Source: Lobosporangium transversale (lineage: Eukaryota > Mortierellomycota > Mortierellomycetes > Mortierellales > Mortierellaceae). From it: 64,000 nucleotides of DNA. A program made the translations under genes and the position numbers. Shown here one piece after another: positions 49,001-59,725 of the stretch. Position 1 is the first letter of the stretch, and each line of letters begins with the position of its first letter. Below the pieces are notes generated by a model that worked only from the letters and a program-made list of their open reading frames with translations, was not told the origin of the DNA and ran no database searches. The DNA lies in NCBI RefSeq assembly GCF_002105155.1, contig NW_019029041.1:62001-126000 (forward strand), given 5' to 3'.

Positions 49001-50126
49001 GCTGAATTTATAAAGTAAAAAAAAAAATGTATTTTTATTTCTGGATTGGCTAAAAAAAAAAAAAAAAAAAAAAAAAGCTAAACCTGAGGCTTCTTTCCTG
49101 TTATGGTACCCTTGGTTTATGGAATAGAATTCTGTTTAGCCAACTGGAAGGTGAAGGTCCGATCCCAAAAGAGGCACTATCGTCTTTCCAAGGGACGGCT
49201 GTCAATCAGATTGCATGCGGCACGTGTGGAACAGTGTCCTCTAACAAAGAGGAGTTTTACGACTTGACAGTGCCACTTCCACGAGCAGGTGAGGGGAAAA
49301 GCCCAATATACAATCCCATATATCCCTTCGTTGGTAACAAAGTAATTGACATTGTCTATGATGCATTTATAAGATATTGCTGAACTGCAAGCTCTCGTCG
49401 ATATCTTCCCTACTATCGAAAAGCTGAATGACGAGAATAACAACAAGTACTTTTGCGACAAGTGTAAATCGCTTCAAGATGCGACAAGGGTATGCTACCC
49501 AATCCTTTATTAGGTGACAAGTGATAAAACCTAGAAAGAGCACATTGATGTTAATTATATTCTTTACCCATAGTCTACGATTCTGGAATCAGTACCAACA
49601 AATCTGATCATTTCCTTAAATCGCTTTGAATTTGATGTTGTGCGAGCACAGCGGATCAAAATCAATACGCCTGTATGGTATCATCAAACAAAAAGGATCC
49701 AGTTTTCCATTTTTCTATAGAAAAAATTGAAAACTGATGTGTGCTTTTTTGCTTTTCCATACATAGCTCCATTTGTCTGAAAATATTAATATCAAGGTCC
49801 GAGATGGACAAGAGGCCCAAAGTTACAGTTTGTATGCAGTCGTCATTCATACAGGAGACTCTGCTAACCATGGACACTACTATACATATGCCAGGGATAG
49901 CGCTGCTGTAGATGTCGTTACTGCTAAAGATCAAGATGCCGCAACATGGCTTATCTACAACGACACTCGTATTACAATTTCGAGCTTTGAGGCTATGCAG
50001 CAGTCTTTGGAAAGAAGCCGCGCAGATACCCCATACATGCTTTTTTTCAGAAAAATTTGTCATATCTCACCTAAAAATGAGGTGACACAAGTGATACGTG
50101 TAAAAAGATCCGCTTCCAATCTTTAG
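46031..50126 (+). CDS. USP35/USP38-like ubiquitin carboxyl-terminal hydrolase
   Basis: This is a many-exon gene. Clear exons include 46031-46183, 46286-46541 and 46722 onward for the helical N-terminal part. The catalytic part lies at about 48580-48730, 48860-49014, 49130-49290, 49375-49490, 49575-49675 and 49768-50126. The Cys box reads GLVNLGNSCFMNSALRALF, followed by the DGHQQDAAEFI block. A zinc-ribbon pair is present (CGTCG and CDKCKS), then LIISLNRFEFD, and the His box YSLYAVVIHTGDSANHGHYY. This is a complete C19 peptidase fold, so deubiquitinase activity is expected. Middle exons (about 46840-48430) are only partly resolved. The gene converges on the SpoU gene, 68 bp apart. Confidence 0.84.
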
Positions 50127-50194
50127 ATGTAATTACAATAACAATCGCAATAATAACAATAAAAGCAAAAGTAGCATAAAAAATAAAAGGCTTA

Positions 50195-51475
50195 TCATGA
50201 CGCACGTTCATCGAATATCTGAAGCCGTTTTGGCAGCTGGGATGACTGCCGAATGGTTTTCTGACTTAAGACACGGTTTAGCTCCCACATCATAGCCGTC
50301 GCTGCTGCAGCCACGTTCATGGATTCAACTGCTGGGTTCATTGGAATCGATACGCGAATAGCCTTCTCCAGCAGCCTAGATTTTGCTCCTTGATCATCTT
50401 GGTGTTGACTCTCATTACTGCTCGTATAAAACTTTGCTATAGCCTTGACGCCATGATGTTCTGAACTCATTATTAATGCAATCTTCTCTGGAAGATGAGT
50501 TTTGGATAAGGACTTTGGCCAGTTCCACCAAACAAGCTCATAAGGATTCAGACAACTGACAGAATGATCTGTATTATCTGCTGTTGCTAACCCATGAGCT
50601 TCCTTTAAGTTCAATATCCACTTTGGCATCATATCGGCGACTAAAAGCGTCAAATCAGGGTTAGCCTCCAGGAATATTTCTAATTCACGCCAGCTGCCAG
50701 TCTTAGTAGGCCAATCTAGACAAAGTGCACGTGAAGCTCGGACAACCTTGTTGTTGTATTGATCCACGGTACCGGGGGTATGCCAGGCCGCATCCCACGA
50801 AAGAGCTTTTGCTGAACGAATGATTAGACCCATGTTTCCAGGGTCAGAGATTTGGTCCAGTACAAGCAGTCTTCTAATATCACTGACTTTCCTCCTTTCA
50901 GTTGCCTTCACTTGTGCCCTTTCCTTGACTTTCATCCCCTTCTTTGATACATTTAAAAAAAAATGGTCATGGTTGGGTATAGCAACCTCAGCCCAGACTT
51001 CATGTGCAGATGTAACGGAATCTGTACCTAAAATTCGAGTAGTCAGCTTTGGGGGTACGGCTACAAATTGGTCCGCCTCATAATATCGTCTAGGTACATG
51101 GAGAAACTGTTTGCCTTTATGCTCTTCCTGCAATGCTTTCCGTTTCATTTCATCTTTTTCGCCTTGGCCGTCCTCTACATCTAATTGTGGCTGATAATGT
51201 TGCCTCTGCTGTTCTTGCTCCTGCTGTCGAACCTTCGTGATCACATCCAAAGCTGGTGATCGGATTGGAAGCTTATGTTCATCAAACGTAACCCCAATCG
51301 TTCGGATACGATGATGGCCCTTGGACACTAGCTCATCTAAGGTCTTGATCCCCTGTATTACAACGTGCCCTTCCTCTTGTCGTGCAGCCTTGGATGTTCG
51401 AATACGCTCTAGTCTCTTAACAAGATGGTTATTGGAAGCGGTGATCCTTAGAAATCGAGAAGGAAGAGTACTCAT
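50195..51475 (-). CDS. SpoU/TrmH-family RNA 2'-O-methyltransferase, probably rRNA
   Basis: A single uninterrupted 426-aa frame, unusual in this intron-rich window. All three SPOUT motifs are present: motif 1 LLVLDQISDPGNMGLIIRSA, motif 2 KIALIMSSEHHGV, and motif 3 VSIPMNPAVESMNVAAAATA. These form the knotted SAM-binding fold. The N-terminal substrate-binding region starts RITASNNHLVKRLERIRTSK and is followed by GHVVIQGIKTLDELV, like the SpoU_sub_bind domain of mitochondrial rRNA methylases (MRM3/RNMTL1 type). A Gln/Glu-rich insertion lies near residues 95-125. An organelle-targeting peptide is possible (MSTLPSRFLRITASNNHLVK) but not proven. Confidence 0.88.
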   Translation of the reverse strand: MSTLPSRFLRITASNNHLVKRLERIRTSKAARQEEGHVVIQGIKTLDELVSKGHHRIRTIGVTFDEHKLPIRSPALDVITKVRQQEQEQQRQHYQPQLDVEDGQGEKDEMKRKALQEEHKGKQFLHVPRRYYEADQFVAVPPKLTTRILGTDSVTSAHEVWAEVAIPNHDHFFLNVSKKGMKVKERAQVKATERRKVSDIRRLLVLDQISDPGNMGLIIRSAKALSWDAAWHTPGTVDQYNNKVVRASRALCLDWPTKTGSWRELEIFLEANPDLTLLVADMMPKWILNLKEAHGLATADNTDHSVSCLNPYELVWWNWPKSLSKTHLPEKIALIMSSEHHGVKAIAKFYTSSNESQHQDDQGAKSRLLEKAIRVSIPMNPAVESMNVAAAATAMMWELNRVLSQKTIRQSSQLPKRLQIFDERAS

Positions 51476-51891
51476 TAGGAATTAAGAGTTTAAAAATGCC
51501 ATTTGGAGTAAAAGTGATCACTCTTTTTGCTGATACCTTTTTCCTGGGAGGTCACTAAGCCACAAAAGCAACAAGCTACATTAGTTGAGTAAAAGGTGTT
51601 CTACTGACGGGCTTACCAAAGCCTTTTAAGCAAGATGACATTGTTATCTAGCCAATCTGCCCATGGTAGGGAACATAGCCTTTCAGATTACCTTCAAAAG
51701 GGCTTTTAAGATCGGTTGTTTGAATATATACAATAATTTAGGAACAAGCTAATCGCACAGCCCCGTGCGCACCTTAACACATTGGCACCCGTGCAAATAA
51801 TTTTTTTATTTGCAAATGATATATGGTACCTGGGCTGCCAATTAGATTAATCCAAAAGGATGAAGTTAACTTATTTGCACTACCCGTACAT
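51476..51891. other. Spacer
   Basis: This is the promoter side of the SpoU gene. A further GTGCAAATAA motif with a T-rich inverted partner occurs near 51790-51820, related to the hairpin block that follows. No gene is supported. Confidence 0.4.
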
Positions 51892-51971
51892 ACCTTATTT
51901 ACACCCCCGTGCAAATAAAAAAAAATATTTGCACGGGGGTCTTTTTTTTATTTGCACTAGGTCTTTATTTC
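51892..51971. repeat. Hairpin repeat block, left copy
   Basis: The block contains an inverted repeat CCCCCGTGCAAATA / TATTTGCACGGGGG around a short A/T spacer. Its reverse complement recurs at 53490-53576 over about 80 bp (ACCTTATTTACACC at one side, GTCTTTATTT at the other). Confidence 0.8.
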
Positions 51972-53489
51972 ATCTACAAGCGGCAACGTGTATCCCACAG
52001 ACTACATGATTCTAGCTTTTTATTTCGAAAGAAATAATCGAAGGTGAGTCTAGAGTAGAGAGGAGTCTGGAGTTATTACTATTGGAAGTTGCGATACTCA
52101 TCGCGCTCTGCTGCATATTTCACAGTATGCAATATTATGATGGCCTAGTTAGAAAAATATTGGGAAAAATACTGAGTAAAAAACCAATAGAAATTAGTGG
52201 CAATAACGCGCCACACATAGACGCGATAAATCTTTGATATGAAGTTTTTAGAACGAACCAATGTCATCTTATAGATAGATACGTAGTTACCTGGTATAAG
52301 TTCCTCTACCAGAAAATGAATAAATACCCCATGGGTGTGGTGTGTGGACCCATATCTTATTCTCACTTACTTTTCTACTGCTTACCATCTACAAAACATT
52401 TTTCACGCTCTATTTCGCTCTACAGTCACCCAAAAGAAAGTTTAGTCAAAGTGGTTATTATTTTTTTATTTTGAATCTCTGACAAACAGCTCAAGATGGA
52501 AATTTTCGCTTTTATTAATGAGGCCAATGTGGATAATCACTGAAGTTCTTGGGCAGTACATGCTAAGGGAAAATGACAAGAAATAGGATTGAGGGCAGTG
52601 ATTCTCTTTTTTTTTTTTGACCAAACTTTCTTTCAGGTGATTGTACAATATGAAGCTAGTCCCTAGACGCAGTGAGCATCTACATGTGCTGCTGAGTATG
52701 CGACACTGCGTGCTAAAGACGACCCAAGGCAAGTTCTGGCTATTTTATTGGTGAAAAATTAACCCTAATTGAACATGATAACGAACTTGGAATGTAATGA
52801 GACAAAAATAAGGATCTTTATCAACGTAACAGAAAAGAATATTTATGTCTCTTTTCTATCACTATTAGTCACGGTTATGCTATTAAAGTATTTTAGCCAC
52901 TAAGATATAGAGATATAGGTGATTGTGCACGTTCGGCTTTGAGTGCGAACTGTCACCAACTATCAAAAGACAAGTAATATCGGGTAAGAAGATAGATATT
53001 CCACAAAATAAGCTGAGGTCTACCCATTGTATTTTGATGAATTTGATAAACAGAAAGGGAAAAGAAAGAGAGTAGGTAGTAACACGGCACGCTATACATC
53101 GTAGAAATGAGTATGATTGTATGATTGTTTGTACATCTACCGACACAAACTACACGTTAGAGATTCCTAATAACTGAATTCATCGTTGTGTGCTTAATAG
53201 TGTACGGAAATACCTAAGATGTATGCACGCGTTAAATGAAAGAAAGCATCGGGGAACCATAACAATGCAACCAACAAAAGTGCAAAGTAAAGCTGCATAG
53301 TATATTTCAACTATAGATAAATCATTTGTAATTCTGTATTTAGTCCCAGTCGCATAAAGAATGCCAACATCTACTCTGAGCTACATACGAACTTGATAAG
53401 ATATTCTGGTCAGTATTTGATGCTTAGGCAGCGGCTCTAGATCTAAGCCTGTGTCATGGAAGGCTTCCTGGTTATGGTGTTTAGGGCTA
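51972..53489. other. Non-coding DNA between the inverted hairpin blocks
   Basis: About 1.5 kb with no credible coding frame. It includes the segment near 52320-52370 that has a diverged relative at 28935-28985. It may be the interior of a non-autonomous element, or unrelated sequence between two independent hairpin insertions. Confidence 0.4.
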
Positions 53490-53576
53490 AAATAAAGACC
53501 CCGTACAAATAAAATAAAAGACCCCCCGTGCAAATAACTTTTTTTTATTTGCACGGGGGAGCGGTGTAAATAAGGT
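53490..53576. repeat. Hairpin repeat block, right copy (inverted)
   Basis: This is the reverse-complement relative of 51892-51971, with the same GTGCAAATAA / TTATTTGCAC hairpin and the same outer AATAAAGACC and GTGTAAATAAGGT strings. Confidence 0.8.
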
Positions 53577-53673
53577 GTGTAGAGTAACGAGTTCTATTCC
53601 TGTACGTTATGATCTGCAGAGTCGGATACCAAAATACGTACGGAAGAAAAAGTAACAGATAAGCAAAAGTAAT

Positions 53674-53745
53674 CTCTTTGGCCGGGAATTGAACCCGGGT
53701 CTTCCGCGTGACAGGCGGAGATACTGACCACTATACTACCAAAGA
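53674..53745 (-). tRNA. tRNA-Asp (GTC)
   Basis: Minus-strand 72-nt cloverleaf. The 7-bp acceptor stem TCTTTGG/CCAAAGA has discriminator G. The A box is TAGTATAGTGG, the anticodon loop CTGTCAC gives GTC, and the T arm is CCGGGTTCAATTCCCGG. A T-rich terminator follows. It is intronless and identical to the copy at 55337. Confidence 0.96.
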
Positions 53746-53871
53746 ATCGAACTGAAAGGTGTGAAAAAATCACTGTCTTAAGAAGCGGGGGGTTATACTG
53801 AGATGCCCTTAAAAACCGCAACGAGACGCAAATACATAGAACACACTGAAGTGTTGTACCAAGATAAAGGT

Positions 53872-54557
53872 CGTGCCCAATGGCTGAGTAGTATACTCGT
53901 CAGGGCACCCCCCTGTCTAGCCCAGGGGCCGGGTTCGAGTCCTGGTTAAGGCACATAAAGTGAAGCAAACATGTGCCAGGTCAGGGATTTGCTTGAGTTT
54001 TTATACTTTCTCTCCGAGACAGCCTAGTGTTCTCCGCTAAGGCTAAGATCGTGGGTGCACTACCCTAAGTCGCCTGGCTGGCCACATGTCTTAGGTATAT
54101 ATTCCACCCCCCAGCCGAACCAGCGGTACATCTGGCAGCACATCCCCCCATCCACCCACTTGACTAGGACAGCGATGATCACAAAGTTTGACGGAGTCCA
54201 AAGTAGAAATTTTCAGACCAATCCCGCAAGATTTGGGTCCACATGCCAGTGGATTTGATCGAATAGAAAAAATTAAAAGTCGTCCTTAGCTAGAGTCGGC
54301 ACGCCAGCCTCCGCAGCTTTTCACGGGCGCAACAGGCCACATCGGAAGGATGGACTTCGAGTACCGATCACGGTGTACATTGGTAGAGAAAAACATGGAT
54401 ACGAATTGGCTCTTCACAGCCATCCCGTGCGAACTTTGAGAGTTTCGCTTGTTTCATAGTTGAGGGCGATATCATTACTTTAGAGCGAGATTATGAAATA
54501 AAATTCCTCACCTCTGTGGGTTCTTGTTAACAGGAAAAAAAAAAAAAAAAAAAAAAA
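53872..54557 (+). mobile_element. tRNA-derived SINE, copy 2 (full-length)
   Basis: A 17-bp target duplication, TGTACCAAGATAAAGGT, lies at 53855-53871 and 54558-54574. The head has Pol III promoter boxes: A box TGGCTGAGTAG and B box GGTTCGAGTCC, with GTGCC...GGCAC able to pair like an acceptor stem. A roughly 580-bp body with no open frame follows. The 3' end is TGTGGGTTCTTGTTAACAGG plus about 23 A. Comparison with copy 1 shows only a handful of differences. Confidence 0.9.
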
Positions 54558-54606
54558 TGTACCAAGATAAAGGTCTTTATTAGTTTATGATACATATAAA
54601 CATATA

Positions 54607-54711
54607 ATACTATACAAGTAACTATCGTGGGTCCTTGTTATCAAAAAAAAATACTATACAAGTAACTATCGTGGGTCCTTGTTATCAAAAAAAAATACTA
54701 TACAAGTAACT
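54607..54711 (+). mobile_element. Two tandem LINE-tail micro-insertions with target duplications
   Basis: Two 44-bp units consist of the 17-bp ATACTATACAAGTAACT plus ATCGTGGGTCCTTGTTATC and A8; a third copy of the 17-mer follows at 54695-54711. The uninterrupted sequence exists in element D copy 1 (about 34192-34212, inverted), so this is an insertion with a filled and an empty site in the same window. Confidence 0.88.
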
Positions 54712-54937
54712 AGTGCTGAGATGAATGAGGTTGCATACCTGAAGTGTTGTACCAAGATAAAGGTAGGGAACACTTCAGGGACGGAGAGTCCACTATTTAT
54801 TATAGCGGGGAGGATCGGGTGGCTGAGCTCACGTCCAGGCAGGACGGGGTGACCACTATAGGTATACCTCTGGTCCTACCTACCATGACGTCACTTGTTA
54901 TAGGACGTGAGCTTAAGTTGCCTCGATTTAGGACAGG

Positions 54938-55322
54938 TGTCGTAGAGCATCTACTAGTGATCTCTGGAAACTAGTAGGTAATGATGAAAAATGAAGAATT
55001 GGGCAAGAGCCTCGTGGTTTTGGGATACGATAGTGATCCTAAGTAATGCTTTGAATGATTTTGAGGATGCTGCAAAAGGGCATCGATAATAAGAAGAGAG
55101 ATCTTTAATAACTGCTAATTTTCTGAGAATTCATAATGAGAATAATGAAGATAAACTCACCTGCAAAAGGGCATCGATAATAAGAAGAGAGATGCCGTTT
55201 TTGCAGCGAAGGAAAAAGCTACTTAAATACTATTTAAAAATGGTAGAAAATAGGATGATAGGAAATAAATAAATTGAAAGGAAATACATATTTAGGTAAA
55301 TGAATAGGCGTCATTTACGACA
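54938..55322. mobile_element. Element A, copy 2 (385 bp)
   Basis: Same 385-bp unit and termini as 32466-32850, with one base difference noticed (GCAGTGAAGG versus GCAGCGAAGG). Its left edge overlaps the GGTGT duplication made by element D, so element A was present first. Its right edge ends 14 bp upstream of the tRNA-Asp gene at 55337. Confidence 0.8.
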
Positions 55323-55336
55323 CTTTCAACAAGTTG

Positions 55337-55408
55337 TCTTTGGTAGTATAGTGGTCAGTATCTCCGCCTGTCACGCGGAAGACCCGGGTTCAATTCCCGG
55401 CCAAAGAG
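55337..55408 (+). tRNA. tRNA-Asp (GTC)
   Basis: Identical 72-nt sequence to the minus-strand copy at 53674-53745, in head-to-head orientation with it. Anticodon GTC, no intron, and a TTTT terminator just downstream. Confidence 0.96.
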
Positions 55409-55650
55409 AAATTTTGCTTACCAAGGCATCCTTCTTGTTTGTCCTTGAAGCTTCGCCCAATTGTTCTCTAGAGCGTTCTTTTTTTTTTTTTTTTTTTTTT
55501 TTTTCAAAGATTCATTAAAAAAATGTGTTCCAAAATATGTCTTTGTGCTAAATATGTATCGGACACATTTCCTTGTAAGTACTTTTTCTTTTTGTTTTTT
55601 GCGAGGAACAATGATAAAGTGAGCTGATCTTTATTGTAAACAAAGTAGAA

Positions 55651-58600
55651 ATGCAAGTTGGAGGGAGTGTGACGGCAACATCAGGCAAACCAAATAGAAC
55701 AATGGACATTACTCCATTCATTAGGGTCATTTCTGGTGAAGTGCTCAGGAGATGGTGGCTTGAATACCAACATATATATATTATTTTTTTTTCCTTCGAT
55801 GCTACTTTGCACTTCCACACTGAAACTAGACAGAAAACAACTAATAGCCGTGGGATTTACAAGGATAGCTCCTTCCTCAGGATACGCATGACTCCATCAC
55901 TACACGCACGTGGTCGAAGTAGACAGAGCGGTGCAGGGAGAAGGGTGAACGATGGTATAATAAGGATATTCAACAAAAACATATGCGCTATTAGATCATC
56001 TGGAGTGACAGCAAAGAGTGAAGAAATTGTTTCTAGTACAGTAGCACTAAAAGAGGATTCCGCTTTGGGTGACTTTTACCTAGTGGGTTTGAATCGAGAT
56101 GCATCACTCATCATCCCGTCCATAGTTCCCACACAAGAAGCGCTCTTGAATTTGAGCCAGTATCATAGCAGCAGCCGAGATGATAACATGAACTTGGAGA
56201 GCGAGATCTACGGCCGAGGCAACCCTCTTGCAGCAACCATTTCTGAAGAAGTAAGTTTCATCATGCCTATGCCCTCAACGCAATCATCAACTCCATCGTC
56301 CTTTGGGCATCAAGAGCACGCAAAAGAGCATTCCCGAACTCCATGTTTCCGTTATTCTCCAGAAAAAACGAGCGAAGTGTCAGCGGAAGCAACATCAGCA
56401 GTAGTAGAAGCAGCCAGTAAAAGAGAATACGACGATGAAAATGAAGATTCTGATCCAATTATGGACTTTGAAGACACTGATGAAGAACAAAATCAAGTGC
56501 AGGGAAATAAATCCGCTAAAACAGGAGATGTTCATATGGATTCAGCATTTGCCTCGTCCTCAAAATCCACTCCACCCAAATTTCGCCAGCAAAACCAAAG
56601 CTCACCCAGTTATGGTACTTTTCAGCCCTTTGGTTTGAATTCACCGCAGCCTCCGAGTCGTAGGTTCATTTTGCCTACAACCACCACACTTGGCGCAGGA
56701 GATCCACTAGGAGGGGTTCCTTACTCGCCCAATAAGCGGCTTCGACCTGTGAGTGAGCTTCCTCGACCTGTTGTACCCTTACAACCATTAGTACAAAAAT
56801 CGGCGAGTCGTAAGGGTACTTCACCACGGAAACAGAGGGTTGCTCAGGTAACTTCACCTAAGAAATCGCCATCGTCTGAAACAATAGAGGGCCTATCAGT
56901 GCCTGGGAAGTATACGAAAGGCCTGCGACCACCCCCACCACTAGGTCCTAAGTTGCTGCGGATCGCAAATGAAGGAAAGAGGAGACAGAAGCAGGGGCTT
57001 CAGCAAGGAGATGATGAAGAGATGGAAAAAGAGAGGCCCATTCGCAGATCAATACAGCAGAAGCCAGGTGATTTATATCCAAACCCGGCTTTAAATATTA
57101 GTAATACAATGTCGATATCGCTTCTTTATGACGAACCTTCACCGTCACCTTATGTCAGCTCTCCGGAACCAGAGGTAACAACACCAACAAGGTCAAAGCC
57201 CAATACCGCATCCTCGCTATCAACAATTGTACAGGATGAGTTGAAGAAACAGAGGCTACTAGCAGAAGTGGCAGCAATACGCAAACCATCAATACCGCTA
57301 TCAATATCAGAAGGATCCTCAGGCCTGGAGCCGGCTTCCGCACCTATCTTTGAAGCGCTGGCCCATACCATAAAGAAAGAGCCGCTTACACCTGCGCTAT
57401 TATCTACAATACCCACTCTCCAGCAGGGTTCGAAGGCAGCACCGCACCAACCCCCCCAGTCTCCTCAGGAGCCACATGGGTCCGAGAGGATTGTATCCTA
57501 TCCTTTATTGACCCCTCCACCGCCAAAACTACAGCAGATTAAAAAACCGCTTCCAAATATAATCCCTCTTCCAGACATTGTACTACAATTTGCACCCAAA
57601 CTCACACCAATCGAGGATATCAGATGGCCTCCTGAAAAGCCTGGCCGATTTCACATCCTGGCATTGGTTCTATTCATTGGCCCTGAGAACCAAGTTGTGA
57701 TAAAGGAGAAACAAAAGGTGGTTGCTAAATGTGAGATTACAGTTTGCGGCCTTAGTGCGATGCCTTTCAAACTCAATCTGTGGTCGAGTTGTTGTGAATG
57801 GGTGCAGGGACAGATGTTTAAAGTAGGAGACGTTGTTCTAGTCACAGGTGTGTGAGGGCATATTGGATATTTACTGAATTATGCCCTTCTGGCTTTAAGA
57901 AAAAATGACTTTTGACTTTTGTGTACTTGTCCCATTGCAGCTGATAGCAACCCCTTTGTTCAATTCATGGGAAATTATAATAGATATTCGCGTAAAAGAA
58001 TTTAAGCAATCAACAGCCAGAGGCTTAACTGAGAAGGTTAGCGGTAATACAAGTTGGTGGTCACGGATGGCGAGGTTGGATGGTTCACTACTACCGTTAT
58101 ATCGCGGCAATTCAACTATCGAATCCAATCTAGCTATTTTTATTCAAAAACGTCGTGCCCTTGCTTTTGATTTATTGGACAAGGAAAAAGGCATCGTTAA
58201 GGACAGCTCCATCTATGTCACTTTACCATTGTGGTCATTTACGAGTCAGGCGAATGAGGATCAAAGTCTTAAAGAAAAGGACAGGGTGACTATAAGTTTA
58301 AATGGTGATAGCGCTATGGAGACCAGGCGAAGTAAGCACGGCTCCAAAGTAACGGCTTTAGTACCAATTGGGTCTGCCGCAGCCGTAAGTGCGGCACAAC
58401 CCAACACAAAGTCCGTAGCATCAACTTCGAGGGACGTTCTACCGAAGCATGTCACTGGGGTATCTATACGGGTATCCGTTGCTTACAAATTGTTAATGGT
58501 CGCTGGTGATGAGAGTCAAGGATGGGAGATAGGTTCCATAACGCCTAGTGGGCATTTCATCAGAATCCAGTGGTATGACGGATCTAACAGATCAAAGAGT

Positions 58601-58821
58601 CTTTTTTTTTTGTTGAAAAAAAAAAAAAAAACTAATTTTGTATTGCTATTTGTGATTTGTAGTCATGCAGCCCCTTGGATCAACGATGTGTCACCAGGGC
58701 GAGTGTTCCAATTTTTTGGCAAGCTTCGGGAAAAATCTAATGTTTGTAAGTCATGCTTGCTTACAATTGCTGTCTACTCTTCACACGTTGCCCGGTCTTT
58801 TAATCGATATCTACTGTACTG

Positions 58822-58855
<34 letters not shown>

Positions 58856-59725
58856 CAAATAGATGCTGAATCACGAAAGCCTTACATGCACGAAAATCCT
58901 TGGGTTGACTCTGTCAATCGTGTTGCAGCACGACAGTTTAGAACCATTCGTTCGATTCGGGAACACAGGTTTATGGGTAAGGGCAAGGGGGGAAAGAGTG
59001 TAAAGTGCACAAAGCAGCGAACTTATTTCATGGACATGACGGTTGGCGTATAACATATACATGTGCTATTTGTTTATTACCCCTGTTGTCTAATTCTTTT
59101 TATTTTTATCTTCTAAGGTGACGGAGTTGTTGATTCTTATATCTTGGCAGTTAGTTTCCCTCAACTTGCCTTGAGCAGCACTGATACGGAGCAGCCACAA
59201 CAGGGCGATGAATTTACCGGATTCATTCAATGCTACTGCGCCGGTTGTTATTCCATTGTGGTGCCATGCCCTCAGAATCCCACCATCCTTTTGTGCCGCG
59301 AATGCCATCTAGATCCTCAAAAACGCCAACAGCCGCTGAAGTGGATGTATCCTCCTTTCGAATTGATACTAGGCGATAAGCCTCGGATAGCAGCAAACCT
59401 AACGAGTGAAAGTTTACAGATACGATGCCAGTTTGAGATCGGGGATCAAGTCTTTTTATCTGTTCCTGCTCGGCGCTGGATGCAGGATGAAGAAGGGTTC
59501 CGGATTGCAAAGGCTAGATGGCAACGCCTTTATAAGCTGATGAATAGTGACCATGATAGTTATTATGGTGATAATGGCGGGGCCAGGAGCATGAGTGGGA
59601 GCAAAGAAGGAGAGGCATCAGACGAGGTTGGAGGGGACATCAAGCGCCCTGCACAAAAGGTGCGCGTTGAGTTTAGAATGGGCGTTGGCATGGTGGCTAA
59701 AGCTCTGAAAGTCGATTATCTCTGA
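55651..59725 (+). CDS. OB-fold/zinc-ribbon protein, possibly SHLD2- or RPA1-like
   Basis: Exon 1 runs from about 55651 (start uncertain; ATG 55888 is an alternative) to 57849. Later exons are 57941 to about 58745, about 58862-58973 and 59119-59725. The N-terminal about 600 residues are disordered, rich in Ser/Pro with basic patches. The conserved part then reads as successive beta-rich OB-like segments: GRFHILALVLFIGPENQVV... VGDVVLVTG; ESRKPYMHENPWVDSVNRVA; and DGVVDSYILAVSFPQLALSS, followed by a four-Cys ribbon C-x2-C...C-x2-C (CAGC, CREC). A zinc ribbon embedded in the last OB fold is the layout of RPA70 DBD-C and of shieldin subunit 2. A single-strand DNA-binding role in repair or telomere biology is inferred; orthology is not established. 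Confidence 0.66.

Larger units (their letters stand above)
53763..54935 (-). mobile_element. Element D, copy 2 (inverted), host of nested insertions
   Basis: This is the reverse complement of the element at 33959-34343, flanked by the 5-bp duplication GGTGT (53758-53762 and 54936-54940). It is interrupted by a complete SINE (53872-54557) and by LINE-tail micro-insertions (54624-54694). Removing them restores an element of the same length class as copy 1. Its promoter-proximal flank is 12 bp from the 5' end of the minus-strand tRNA-Asp gene. Confidence 0.85.

Noticed and set aside
53594-53821. Frame containing SIVVSISACHAEDPGSIPGQ
   Set aside because: It is a translation through the tRNA-Asp gene; the same peptide string appears at 55300 for the same reason.
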